From assembly GCA_032433595.1 (NCBI GenBank), contig JASWJB010000186.1:1-64000 (forward strand): a stretch of 64,000 nucleotides of DNA, given 5' to 3'. The DNA is from Conoideocrella luteorostrata (lineage: Eukaryota > Ascomycota > Sordariomycetes > Hypocreales > Clavicipitaceae). Both the position numbers and the translations under genes were made by a program. The notes below the pieces were generated by a model. That model worked only from the letters and a program-made list of their open reading frames with translations, did not search any database and was not told the origin of the DNA. Positions 10,940 through 21,452 of this stretch are shown here, piece after piece (within the stretch, counting starts at the first letter, position 1; each line of letters opens with the position of its first letter).

Positions 10940-12477
10940 CTAGTGACCACGGTGCTGCTCCTGGTGGGAAACACTGTGTCTTCTCTCGCGGTCGTGGCTC
11001 ACATCATCATGCGCAATCGTCGGCTTGCCAATGTGCTTCTGCATCACAGAAGGAGGAACCTGCGAGGCGTCGGTAGGATCCCTATGTTCCAAAGATCTAA
11101 ACAAGGTTTTCATCAGTAACCAATCTTCGTATGTGCTAACTGGATAGGAAACGTGAGCTTCACACACTCTTAAGGGTTAGCGTACGTCTTGTTGCCGCCA
11201 ACGGTCTTGCTGCCGTCCAAGTTGCTGTCGACACGAGGATCCACCTTGTTCAGCATGTCGGACTTGTGAGGGCCAGCCGTATTGGGAGCTGGGCCAGGGC
11301 CAGAACCGGTGTGAGAGGCAAGGGTATCGTGGGTACCATGAGTGCCATGAGTGCCCGTTGTGCCTGTGTGAGAACCGGTGTGACCATGGGTTCCAGCAAC
11401 GCCAGTGCTGCCGACATGAGTACCGTGAGTACCGCTATGTGTGCCGTGAGTCCCGGTGGTGTTGCTACCAGAGAAGAAGGCGGAATTGCCGGAGGCACCA
11501 GTGTTACCTGTTGTCGCAGTACCGTGGGGGTTAGCACCCAAGTTGGTGCTGTGGTCGCGGTCAGAGTCGACACGAGGATCAGCCTTGTTGGCCAGGTTGG
11601 AGTTGTGAGGACCATCAGTGCGAGTAGCAGGACCGTCAGTGCCACGGTTAACACCAGTGCTGCCATAGGCGGACGCACCAGTCGTGGAGGTGTTGTGAGT
11701 GCCATGTGTGCCGTGGCCACCAGTCAGACCAGTGCCGGTGGTGGTGCCGTGGGTGTTGTGAACGCCAGTACCAGTGGTGGCAGTTCCATGAGGGTTCGCA
11801 CCCAAGTTGGTGCTGTGATCGCGATCAGAATCGACACGAGGGTCAGCCTTGTTGGCTAGGTTGGAGTTGTGAGGACCATCAGTGCGAGTGGCAGGACCAG
11901 TTCGACCCTGATCACCGGCAAATGTAGAGCCACCGACAACACCATGAGTACCATGCGTGCCGTGAGTGCCGTGAGTGCCGTGAGTGCCGTGAGTGCCGTG
12001 AGTGCCAGTCAAGCCAGTATCAGCAGTTGTGTTGTGAGTACCATGAGTGCCATGAGTGCCATGAGTACCAGTCAGACCAGTTCCAGTGGTGGTGCTGTGA
12101 GTGTTGTGAGCACCAGTACCGGTGGTTGCAGTACCATGAGAATTGGCACCCAAGTTGGTGCTGTGGTCGCGGTCAGAGTCGACACGAGGGTCAGCCTTGT
12201 TGGCTAGGTTGGAGTTGTGAGGACCATCAGTGCGAGTAGCTGGGCCATCAACACCTCTATTGCCACCGGTGCCAACAGTGTAATTGTCAGTGCCGGTGTA
12301 TGAGGTATTGTGAGTGCCGCCGACACCAGTACCAGCAGAGGTGTGAGTAGGGTTGATACGAGGATCGGCGCTTGTGCCAGTGTGCGTGGTGTTGTGCGTC
12401 GAATGTGTTCCGGTTGTGTGAGTCTTGTCCTTGTCGGAGTGCAGAGCCTCCTTAACTTTGTTCACAATGGAAGACAT
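10940..12477 (-). CDS. Hydrophilic LEA-like repeat protein (Gly/Thr/His/Asn-rich)
   Basis: Main exon 11186-12477, start MSSIVNKVKEALHSDKDK. A likely intron at 11097-11185 (GTACGC..TTTAG, 89 nt) joins in frame to a last exon at 10940-11096, which adds TSLEHRDPTDASQVPPSV and a charged His/Arg tail. Spliced length is 482 aa; unspliced, it stops at 435 aa (NKTYANP). The protein is almost entirely low-complexity. It contains three near-identical blocks built on GPHNSNLANKADPRVDSD, a fourth diverged block near the C-terminus (GPHKSDMLNKVDPRVDSN), and GTH tripeptide runs. There is no signal peptide or membrane segment. Similar fungal proteins with a GPH-(K/N)-SN-NK-DPRVDSD core are usually unnamed or called LEA-like. 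A role in protection during desiccation, conidiation or stress is inference. A TATA-like box lies about 155 bp upstream of the start. Confidence 0.75.
11509..12247. repeat. Three long intragenic repeats and a GTH-coding 9-bp tandem array
   Basis: Three copies of an approximately 130-bp block lie at about 11509-11640, 11768-11899 and 12111-12247, each coding GPATRTDGPHNSNLANKADP and what follows. Between the second and third is a 9-bp tandem array (GTGCCGTGA unit, about 11944-12010) coding Gly-Thr-His. A second, shorter GTH tract is at about 12030-12065. The copies differ by only a few bases, which suggests recent duplication or gene conversion. Length polymorphism is expected. Confidence 0.85.
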
Positions 12478-14397
12478 GTTGATTGATTCTTATCTATGTT
12501 GTCAAGAGTGTATCAAAAAACTGGGTATGTTGAATGAGGAATGGGTATCAAAAGCTTTGTTTGGTTTTTTGGTGTTTCGAATGATGAATTGGAGATAAAA
12601 TGGTGGTGTGTGTGGTCGGGCGCAGAGGTTTATATAGATCAGAACGAGCTATGCCAAAAATCAAGATATTGTCAAACTTGACCTGTGCGCAAGTGATGTA
12701 ATCTGCCGATGGCGAATGCTCATGGGACAAAGCTTTCATCATGATTTTGGTCTTTCGTCATAGGACCCCAATTCATAGCAACATGGCTTGACCAAGCTTT
12801 CGGCACAATACACATGCTGAAGTGGCTTACGTGTGTAATCTGCTCAGATCGGATTGTCCATCGGAAAACTCTTTGGTTACTCCCGCACAGCAAACCTATC
12901 AAACAAGACGATTAAGTGGATGACACAAAGGAGCAGGTTGGTGGACGGCGTCATAACAACCCTGATGTGACGTTGGACAGCTTCTTCCCCATCCCATCAA
13001 ACAAAACAAGCTCGCCTGCGACGGACAGTTGGCTCCGCAGCCCCAGAAAGCTTGGTTTAAGTGGGGAGCTCATACGGAGCACGTTGCAAGTCATGCAGGA
13101 GCAACCTTTGCAGGACTTGTTTGCAGCAAAAAGGTCCTCGAGGCTCCAAATGTTGTGGATGGGACGAAGGGAGCTTTGCCCATGTTTGCTCTAGCTGGCA
13201 GAAGCGCCACTCGAATGTACAACATGCACCGCGGATGACGCAAAGTGGGGTGACCGTTGGTTAAGACGATCCAACCTCACCAAACTGTGGCGGTGGTGGC
13301 GGCAACGGGCCAGAGGACACTGATGTGGCGCAGCTACTGCCCGCTTTGGGCCACCGGCTCCGTCATAATGCCATTCCATGTCATCATAGCTGAACGAAAT
13401 CTGTGGACAGGTGTGGCTAGTGACGTCTGGCAGCGACCATGTCCTTGATCTCTTGCTGAGACGAGAAAAACGCGTGCAGCAAGGCCAACATCCGAGATGA
13501 GTCTAGAATCATTGGGGCTGTGCTGCCTTGCATGTGGAGGTTTGGACACCTCCCAATTAAGTTCACGACAGGCAATAAATGACGCCGGATCTACAGCGCC
13601 TGCCTTGGAATAACTGTGGCTCGTCTTGTCCGATCTCGATCTCCGACTTATCCTCCTAGTCTGACTGGAGTGGGCATGCATAATTTCCTTGGAAGCCGCC
13701 AACTTTTGCGGGCAATTTGTGCCGCCGAGGAATTCGTGCCGTCGTTCCATTGTGATTGACTTCGGTTAAGTGAAACCAGCCAAGCCTTGCTTTTACGAAA
13801 ATGCATGTCACGGTCACGAGCCACATTCCGATGGCGACTGCGATGGCGACGGTAATGGTGATGGCGATGGTGATGGTGATGGTTATGGTGATGTTGCTAT
13901 GAAACGGTTGCCATAGTGGGAGACGTGCCGTATCACATTCACATATGCTACGGCGACGCCATTACTGCTTGTCAGGTTGCTCTACTCGTATCATATTTGC
14001 AAAACTCATGGCGATGTAACTTAATAGTTTGAATACATTGTGCTAGATGATAAAACAGTTCTTCAAAGTCCAAAGCAGTATCTGGGGTATCGCGAAGCCA
14101 ATTTGACATCCCGCCACATGACAAACTATAGAATGCGCCCAAAAAAAAAAACTAAGAAAGAAATAAAATTGAAGCGAGACAAATTGAAACAAGCAGACTT
14201 CAATCTCGTGAGCATCAAAGAAATGGGTAATATCTTCGTCACATCGTGGCACTTTCTTGCATAATGGTGGTGTCCAAGTATCGAATAGGCACTGTGGCAT
14301 TCGCCCATGTGACTTTAGAAACAGCATGAAGTACCTGTCCCATCATATTGTCCCATCGTGTAAGTGGGCCGCTAAGAGTTATTCCTCCGACCGAGTC
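12478..14397. other. Intergenic; imperfect GATGGN hexamer array
   Basis: No supported gene. It holds the promoter of the LEA-like gene at its left end. At about 13,830-13,893 is an imperfect tandem array of a GATGGT/GATGGC hexamer. A 10-bp A run is at about 14,143-14,152. The short frames here have biased composition and no recognisable domain. Confidence 0.5.
12629..12637 (-). promoter_or_regulatory. TATA-like box upstream of the LEA-like gene
   Basis: On the minus strand the sequence reads CTATATAAA, about 155 bp before the ATG at 12477. Well-formed TATA boxes are typical of strongly induced fungal genes, which would fit a stress or developmental gene. The transcription start is not known. 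Confidence 0.4.
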
Positions 14398-14952
14398 TTA
14401 GACACGGCGGCGGTACCAGCGGCGGCGGTGATGGACATCAGCTCTCGCAGTGCTATGTTCATGTTTGCGGACCCAGAATATGCCAATCAAGGCTGAGACA
14501 AGCCAAAGGATAGCAGACAGGAAAGAGAAGGCAATGGCAGCCTTGAATTTGCCGCATTGGTCGCCGCGGAGTGCGACATTATCCCAAGCGAATAAAGCGC
14601 CACATGTTGAACCGAGCAGCTATTGCCATGATTAGCGCGAGCTGTCAAATCCAAAAGTTGACAAAATCTAGTTAGTACTTACATTTGCCAGCAGGCCAAA
14701 GGCAGCCCACCACAGAATGCTGACAAAGATATCCACAGGCCAGTGGATAAAGGACCCAGAGAAAGGGAATAGCCAAATCAAGGCTAGGAATATAGCTATG
14801 CCGGCAACAACCACGGTGTAGATGTATCTCCCAAGATCCCAAGCACTGGCATCTGACTTATGGATATAGTCGCCAGTAACACCGGCGACAATGGCAGCAA
14901 AGGCGAGCTCCGCCGCCCGGAGAATCATACTAACGAGCCGATCCAAAGCCAT
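14398..14952 (-). CDS. Four-helix integral membrane protein, MARVEL-type
   Basis: Two exons: 14683-14952 (90 aa) and 14398-14619, intron 14620-14682 with donor GTAAGT and branch GCTAAT. The product is 163 aa. The nearer candidate acceptor (CAG before CTCGCG) leads to an early stop. The ATAG acceptor 20 nt further on gives an open exon with a fourth hydrophobic helix, so I chose that one. The start is MALDRL at 14952. Helices: about residues 8-26, 45-63, 73-90 (WPVDIFVSILWWAAFGLLAN) and 120-140 (AIAFSFLSAILWLVSALIG). The loop WDNVALRGDQCGKFKAAIA before the last helix is typical of fungal MARVEL-like proteins. The C-terminus is short and very basic (HHRRRWYRRR). It probably resides in the plasma or an internal membrane; its function is not known. 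Confidence 0.8.
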
Positions 14953-17173
14953 TTTGTCGGGTTTAGATACAATATGCTGTTTCGGAGGACGTGCTGCAAG
15001 CGTGCTGTGTACTGTGTATGTGCTGTGCACGGCGAGATAGGCTGTGTGTTGGGATACTTTGCTTGTGCGCCAAGAGTAAGCTGGTATTCCGAGAAGGAAA
15101 GACTGGTCTTTATCTAAAATTCGAGACATGCATGTGTCGTGACGCACGTTGGGCATCACAAACCGAGTGATACGTCAAAAGGGTGATTGCGTACGTATAT
15201 TGGGCCACATGATGAATGCCCAGGAACCAGGCTTTGTTGTCGCCAAGCCTGATTTGGGCTGGGCCCATGTTCAATAGCCAACTTTCATACGCATTGAAGA
15301 AAGCCGCCGGGGTTCTGCACCATTGCCCAGAGTCAAGAAATCCGGGCATGGATCTTCGAAAATTGGCAAGGAAATTGGCCAATTATGGTGCGCAGAAGCT
15401 CAAGGGCCGGCATTTCAACCACACCAGTAACTTGTACACAAGCCGTGGGATATATTAACAGAGGTATTGATGAGGTCATCTGGCGACGAAATGGTGGTGT
15501 GACTTGTTCCGAACAATCCAGTGGAGAGCCCATTTCGCAGCCACATCAGCCACTTTACACGACTTGACGATGGCTTGAAACCTGGACGCTGGGCAGCTGG
15601 CGCAGCCGGGGCTGCATGCATGCCAGAATGAATAAAAAGGAAAAAAAAAATTCTACGTTGTCTTTGCGGGGTACACGACAGGTGCATGAATCGTTGCTTT
15701 CTGAAAATAGGGAGCATATTGTCCCTATTTGATATTCATCGTACCAGAAATAGGTGCTAAGATCCACTGACCCATGGGCACAGCCTGCCGCGTTTACGTG
15801 GCTTGGCCGTAAAAACAGACCTGCTAGTTAGTTGCCGGCAGAGGTGTGCTGGCAGCAATCTGCCGAGATGGGCTCCGTAAATTGCGTGCAATTGCCGGCA
15901 AGACATGATTCCTTGTCATGAGAGCCGTTAAATGCGTATTAAAGAGCTGTATTTCTCTATTGGCTTCAAACATGGGTCTAGAGTCGACGAAGTAGCAGTA
16001 CATTTGAGTTGCTCCAACTCGCTCTCATCAATTGCAGCCCCTTCCCCATGTTCACCGTGAATGGCCATCATCCCCGAGCGGCTTGAGCAGCCTTGCGTGT
16101 GATAGACAATATACTGGGGTGTAACGTGGAGGCAGCGAGCATGAATCGCAATGGCACCAATAAGTTTAAGCAATTCTGCGTGGAAGAATCTTGTGGCCGA
16201 TGATGAAGCTCGTACCCACAATGTTGGAGCATGCATTCGTCAACACTTGCGTTCTTTTAAGAGGCGAAGTAAATGATAAGAATGGAATTAGATTTGGATT
16301 TGATGTTGTCCAATATTTAGCATTGGCGGCCTCTCGACCTGCCACCAAAAAAAAAAAAAAAAAAGAGGGTGGTTACGTTAATGCGGGCTACTCATCGTTG
16401 CTAAGGACAGTTTGAAAAAATTGGAGGCAAGTATGCGCTTTCACAACATATCGGTATCAGGCTCTCTCGGCAGGAGCTACTCGCTCAATGTGTAGGGTTG
16501 GCAGGATTCCGCCCCTCCGACCTCGCGACACCAAGAACATGTACGTCTCAGACACAGGCTGGTACTTCAAATATGTCTGGCTCCCTTACTTTGGATTTGA
16601 CAAATAAATGAACAGACGAAGCAGAGCCTAGTTCTAAAGAAGTCTTATCTCGACCGTAATCATGCAACCATGCAATCATGCACAGCGGAGAATGAGCTGC
16701 GTTTCTCGTCGTCCCATGTCCTGCGACGCCGTGACGGACACTTCAGTTATACTTTGAAGCAGCTCTCACAGCTACAGCCCTCACAGCTACAGCCCACTTG
16801 CGCTCCAAGACCCGCCGGGAGCAGAGCTCTTTACCATAGTAAGCTTCGGCGCCATCATTGCCCATGGCCGAGTCTACTATGGCCTCCGGAGGCGGAACCC
16901 CGCCATCCGACGCCCCGCCAGGATTTGATGGTTTGTAATGGTGGCATTCGGCCGTTGAATACCGTATTGCTATATCTACAATCTAGATTGTTCACCACCC
17001 ATTTGATGTGAACCGGAGGGTTTGTATAGATCCGAATCTACATAGAATCAGACTCGGTAGAACGAGGAGTCATTAGAGCCTTTTTTTGGTCCCCCATTTT
17101 GTCGAACCCAAATCTTATCTTGAACTCACCGTTGAAACCAGAGCCGCCAGTTTCGTTTCCACCAACTGGCACC
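14953..17173. other. Intergenic, no supported gene
   Basis: Holds the MARVEL gene promoter on the left and the 5-oxoprolinase promoter on the right. There is an 18-bp A run at about 16,347-16,364 and a duplicated CTCACAGCTACAGCC unit at about 16,764-16,795. Frames in this interval show no domain and no joinable exons. It also has purine/pyrimidine-biased runs near 15,640-15,655. Confidence 0.5.
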
Positions 17174-20100
17174 ATGGCTGACACTGGCAAAGAGCGCGGC
17201 GTGCGCATTGCCATAGACCGTGGAGGTACCTTTACGGACTGCGTTGGCGAGCAGAATGGGGAAGAAATCATCATCAAACTCCTATCAGAGGACCCAGCCA
17301 ATTACAAAGACGCGCCGCTGGAAGGCATCCGACGCATCATGAGCCATTTTCTCAAACGAAATATACCGCGCGGCGAGCCCCTGGATACATCAAACATCGA
17401 TTCTATCCGTATGGGAACAACAGTTGCTACAAACGCATTGCTGGAGCGGAAAGGAGAGAAAATTGCCATGGTCGTCACCAAGGGTTTCAAGGATTGCTTG
17501 GTTATTGGTAACCAGTCAAGACCCAAGATTTTTGATTTGGCAATCAAAAAGCCTGATGTCCTGTACGAGAAAGTTGTTGAGATTGACGAGAGAGTGACCC
17601 TGGAGGATTATACCGAGGATCCGGAGCGTGCCTTTACCGAAGCAGATGCTCAAGTGGGCACCAAGGCAGCCGACGGCAAAACGCTTGTCAGAGGCACGTC
17701 TGGCGAAACCGTTCGCATTTTGAAGACAGCTCAAGACGACGACATTAGAGCTAGACTGCAAGAAGTGTACAATGATGGCATTCGAAGCATTGCCGTCTGT
17801 CTCATGCACGGCTACACTTTCCCCAGTCATGAAGCGCAGATTGGCCGCATTGCGAAAGAAATCGGATTCAAACACATTTCATTAAGCCACGAACTCATGC
17901 CCATGGTAAAGCTAGTACCACGAGCCACATCGGTCTGCGCGGACGCATATCTAACGCCTGCTATTAGGCGTTACATTGATGGCTTTCAGGAGGGATTTGA
18001 GGGGGGGCTTGGTACACAGAGTGTCAAAGAGGAAAGGGGCCGGAAAGGGGCTAGGTGTGAGTTTATGCAAAGTGACGGTGGTTTGGTCGATGTGGACAAC
18101 TTTACTGGATTGAAAGCTATTCTTTCAGGGCCAGCAGGTGGCGTTGTCGGCTACGCCATCACATCCTATGATGAGGATACCAAGACTCCCGTTATTGGAT
18201 TTGATATGGTGAGCCTACTTAGCACATCACACAAAGAGTCGCACCCCATATCTACATACTTACTTTGCTATTTAGGGTGGCACTAGTACGGACGTCTCTC
18301 GTTATGGCGAAGGCCGATATGAGCATGTCTTTGAAACAACCACGGCTGGCGTTACGATTCAATCCCCACAACTGGACATCAACACTGTTGCAGCTGGTGG
18401 TGGCTCTCGACTGTTCTTTCGTAACGGGCTCTTTGTCGTTGGGCCCGAATCCTCTGGCGCCCACCCTGGCCCTGCATGTTATCGCAAAGGGGGCCCGGCC
18501 ACTGTCACTGATGCAAACCTGCACCTCGGCCGGTTGCTGCCCGAGTTCTTTCCCAAAATCTTTGGTAAGAATGAGGATGAAGGCCTGGATCCAGAGGCGA
18601 GCAGAAAAGTATTACACGAGTTGGCTGATCAGGTGAATCGCGAGACGGGAAAACAGCTGAGCACCGATGAGGTGGCTTACGGGTTTTTGACGGTCGCAAA
18701 CGAGACAATGACAAGACCGATCAGATCCATTACCGAAGCCAAAGGCCATGATTCGTCCAAGCACCGCCTCGCTACGTTTGGAGGTGCTGGCGGGCAGCAC
18801 GCCGTGGCCATTGCGGATTCTCTCGGCATCAGCCAAATTCTGGTTCATCGCTATTCTTCCGTCCTGTCCGCATATGGCATGGCTTTGGCAGATGTCGTCG
18901 ACGAGCGCCAAGAGCCCGATTCAACCGTTTGGCACGACGACGGGAAAGTCGTTGCCGACTTGCAGGGCAAGATGGAAAAGCTAAAGGACAAGTCTCGTGC
19001 CGCTCTGCGGGATCAAGGTTTCGACGAGAAAGAGATTGTTTTCGAAGAATACCTCAACATGCGGTACCGCGGCACCGAGTCTGCCCTTATGATTATTAAA
19101 CCAACTGAGCAAGAAGCCAAGGACAATTTTAAGGGTAAAGACTGGCAGTTTGGTCTGGCGTTTGTAAAGCATCATCGCTACGAGTTTGGGTTTACGTTAG
19201 ATGAGAGGGATATCATTATTGATGATGTCCGCATCCGTGGGATTGGCAAGAGTTTCCGTCACAAGGAGAAGACCGTGGATCAGCAACTGAAGACTATCAT
19301 GCGTCACAGCGTGGCGGAAGATAGAAAGCATAGCACCAAAGATGTGTACTTCGACGGTGGCAGACAGAAAACCCCAGTCTACAAACTGGAGGACCTAGAC
19401 ATTGGCACTGTGATCAAGGGGCCTGCCATGCTCGCGGACGGCACGCAAACGATTGTCGTGCCTCCCCACACTGATGCTCTGACAACAGAAACACATGTCA
19501 TTCTGGACAACCAGAAAAACGGTGCCAAAGAAGAAGGGTATTTTTACCTACTAGGTCGATCACATTCAGGACTTTTGGACGCTAACCACTCTACAACAAA
19601 CAGGTATCATCAAGTCAGCAGCAACGATCGCGAAGTCGACCCCATCATGCTCAGCATCTTTGGCCACAGATTCATGGCCATTGCCGAACAAATGGGCCGG
19701 GCCCTCCAAAAGACCAGCGTCAGCACCAACGTCAAAGAGCGACTCGACTTCTCGTGTGCCATTTTCGACGCTACCGGCGGACTCGTCGCCAACGCTCCCC
19801 ATCTACCCGTTCACCTCGGTTCCATGTCGACCTGTGTTCGACGACAGGCTGAGATCTGGGAAGGACGGCTAGAGAAGGGGGACGTCATCATCTCGAATCA
19901 CCCTTCGTATGGAGGCACCCACCTTCCAGATGTCACACTTATCATGCCTGCCTTTGACGAAGCCGGCAAAAACATCCTCTTCTACGCCGCCTCTCGCGCC
20001 CATCACGCCGACATAGGAGGCATCACGGCAGGCAGCATGCCCCCACATTCACGGGAACTATACCAAGAAGGCGCCGCCATCGAAAGTGAGAAGCTCGTCA

Positions 20101-21452
20101 GCGGCGGCAAGTTCGACGAGAAGCGAGTCATCGAGCTCTTCTACGATGAGCCCGCCCAGCACCCCGGATGCAGCGGCACGCGCACCCTGGCCGATAACAT
20201 CAACGACCTCCGCGCCCAGGTTTCCGCCAACCAGAAGGGCATTTCCCTCATTGAGGGCCTCATCCAAGAATATGGCGAGCCCACTGTGCAGTTCTATATG
20301 GTCAGCATCCAAAAGAACGCCGAGCTCTGCGTGCGCAACCTGCTCAAAGACATACACGAGAGGTTTGGTGGGCAGTCCCTCCAAGCAGTCGACTATATGG
20401 ACGAAGGCACTCCCATCAAGCTCAAAATCACCATCGACCCGGACCAAGGTAGCGCCGAATTCGACTTTACCGGTACCGGCCCTCAAGTCTACGGGAACGT
20501 CAATGCCCCGCAGGCCATCACCTTCAGTGCCATAATATACTGCCTCCGATGCCTCATCTCCGACGACATCCCACTCAACCAAGGCTGCCTCCGGCCCATC
20601 AACGTCAAGATTCCACCAAACTCTATCTTGTCCCCCGCGCCGGGGGCTGCCGTGGTGGGCGGCAACGTGCTCACAAGCCAGCGCATCACGGACGTCATTC
20701 TCAAGGCATTTGAAGCCTGTGCGGCCAGCCAAGGATGCTGCAACAACCTCACGTTCGGGTTCGGCGGTAACCTGTCCGGCTCGAAGGCCGTCAAGGGCTT
20801 CGGCTACTACGAGACCATTGCGGGAGGAAGCGGCGCCGGGCCTTCCTGGGTCGGCACTTCAGGCGTACACGTGCATATGACCAATACAAGGATCACAGAC
20901 TCCGAGATTTTCGAGCGCAGATATCCCGTTCTGCTGAGGGAGTTTTCCATCCGCAAGGAGTCCGGCGGGGACGGCCAGCATAGGGGAGGCGACGGCGTCG
21001 TTCGAGATATCGAGTTCCGAATCCCACTGCAGGTATCTATTCTGAGTGAAAGGAGGGTCTATCATCCCTATGGATTGAAAGGAGGCCAAGACGGAGAATG
21101 CGGTCTGAATCTCTGGGTTCGCAAGATCGAGAAAACCGACGACGGCGGCGACAAATCGCTCAGGGAGCCATTCCGCGAGAATGGCAGCATCAACGCCAAC
21201 ACAAGCACAAGCACAAACACCAAGCACAGCGACGATAAGACAGAGCACGAGCCGCGATACATCAACATGGGCGCCAAAAACAGCGCCGCCATGAGCGCAG
21301 GAGATAGAATCATTGTGCACACGCCAGGTGGTGGTGGTTGGGGTGCTCCCGGAGAGCAGAGCGTCGTCAACACTGCTGATAGGATGGACCACACGGAGAG
21401 TTGGAAGAAGGGGAGTGGTGCGTCTAGGGATGCCACAGCTCTACAGGCATAA
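17174..21452 (+). CDS. OXP1: 5-oxoprolinase (ATP-hydrolysing), OXP1/OPLAH type
   Basis: Three exons: 17174-18208, 18276-19537 and 19604-21452, introns 18209-18275 and 19538-19603. The product is about 1,381 aa. The ATG at 17174 sits in CACCATGG; the frame extends upstream only through a TTG. Domains in order: hydantoinase A N-terminal (RIAIDRGGTFTDC, about 12-24), hydantoinase A/oxoprolinase (MGTTVATNALLERKG; GPAGGVVGYA; GFDM/GGTSTDVSRYGEG across intron 1) and hydantoinase B (DPIMLSIFGHRFMAIAEQ, NVKERLDFSCA, NHPSYGGTHLPD, HHADIGG, GGGGWG). It opens 5-oxoproline to glutamate with ATP, in the cytosol, closing the glutathione cycle. Intron 2 is 66 nt and in frame, so it could be retained without a stop; its GCTAAC branch site and the absence of those 22 residues from relatives argue that it is spliced. 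The protein is slightly longer than the usual 1,280-1,310 aa, with a Ser/Thr/Asn-rich insert near the C-terminus. Confidence 0.93.

Noticed and set aside
17099..17173. 25-residue upstream extension of 5-oxoprolinase
   Set aside because: It would need a TTG start; the ATG at 17174 has a good context and matches relatives.
20058..20732. 224-aa minus-strand frame inside 5-oxoprolinase, and the 405-aa minus frame at 51,598-52,815 inside the aconitase
   Set aside because: Mirror frames caused by GC-rich codon bias of the real genes; no domains.
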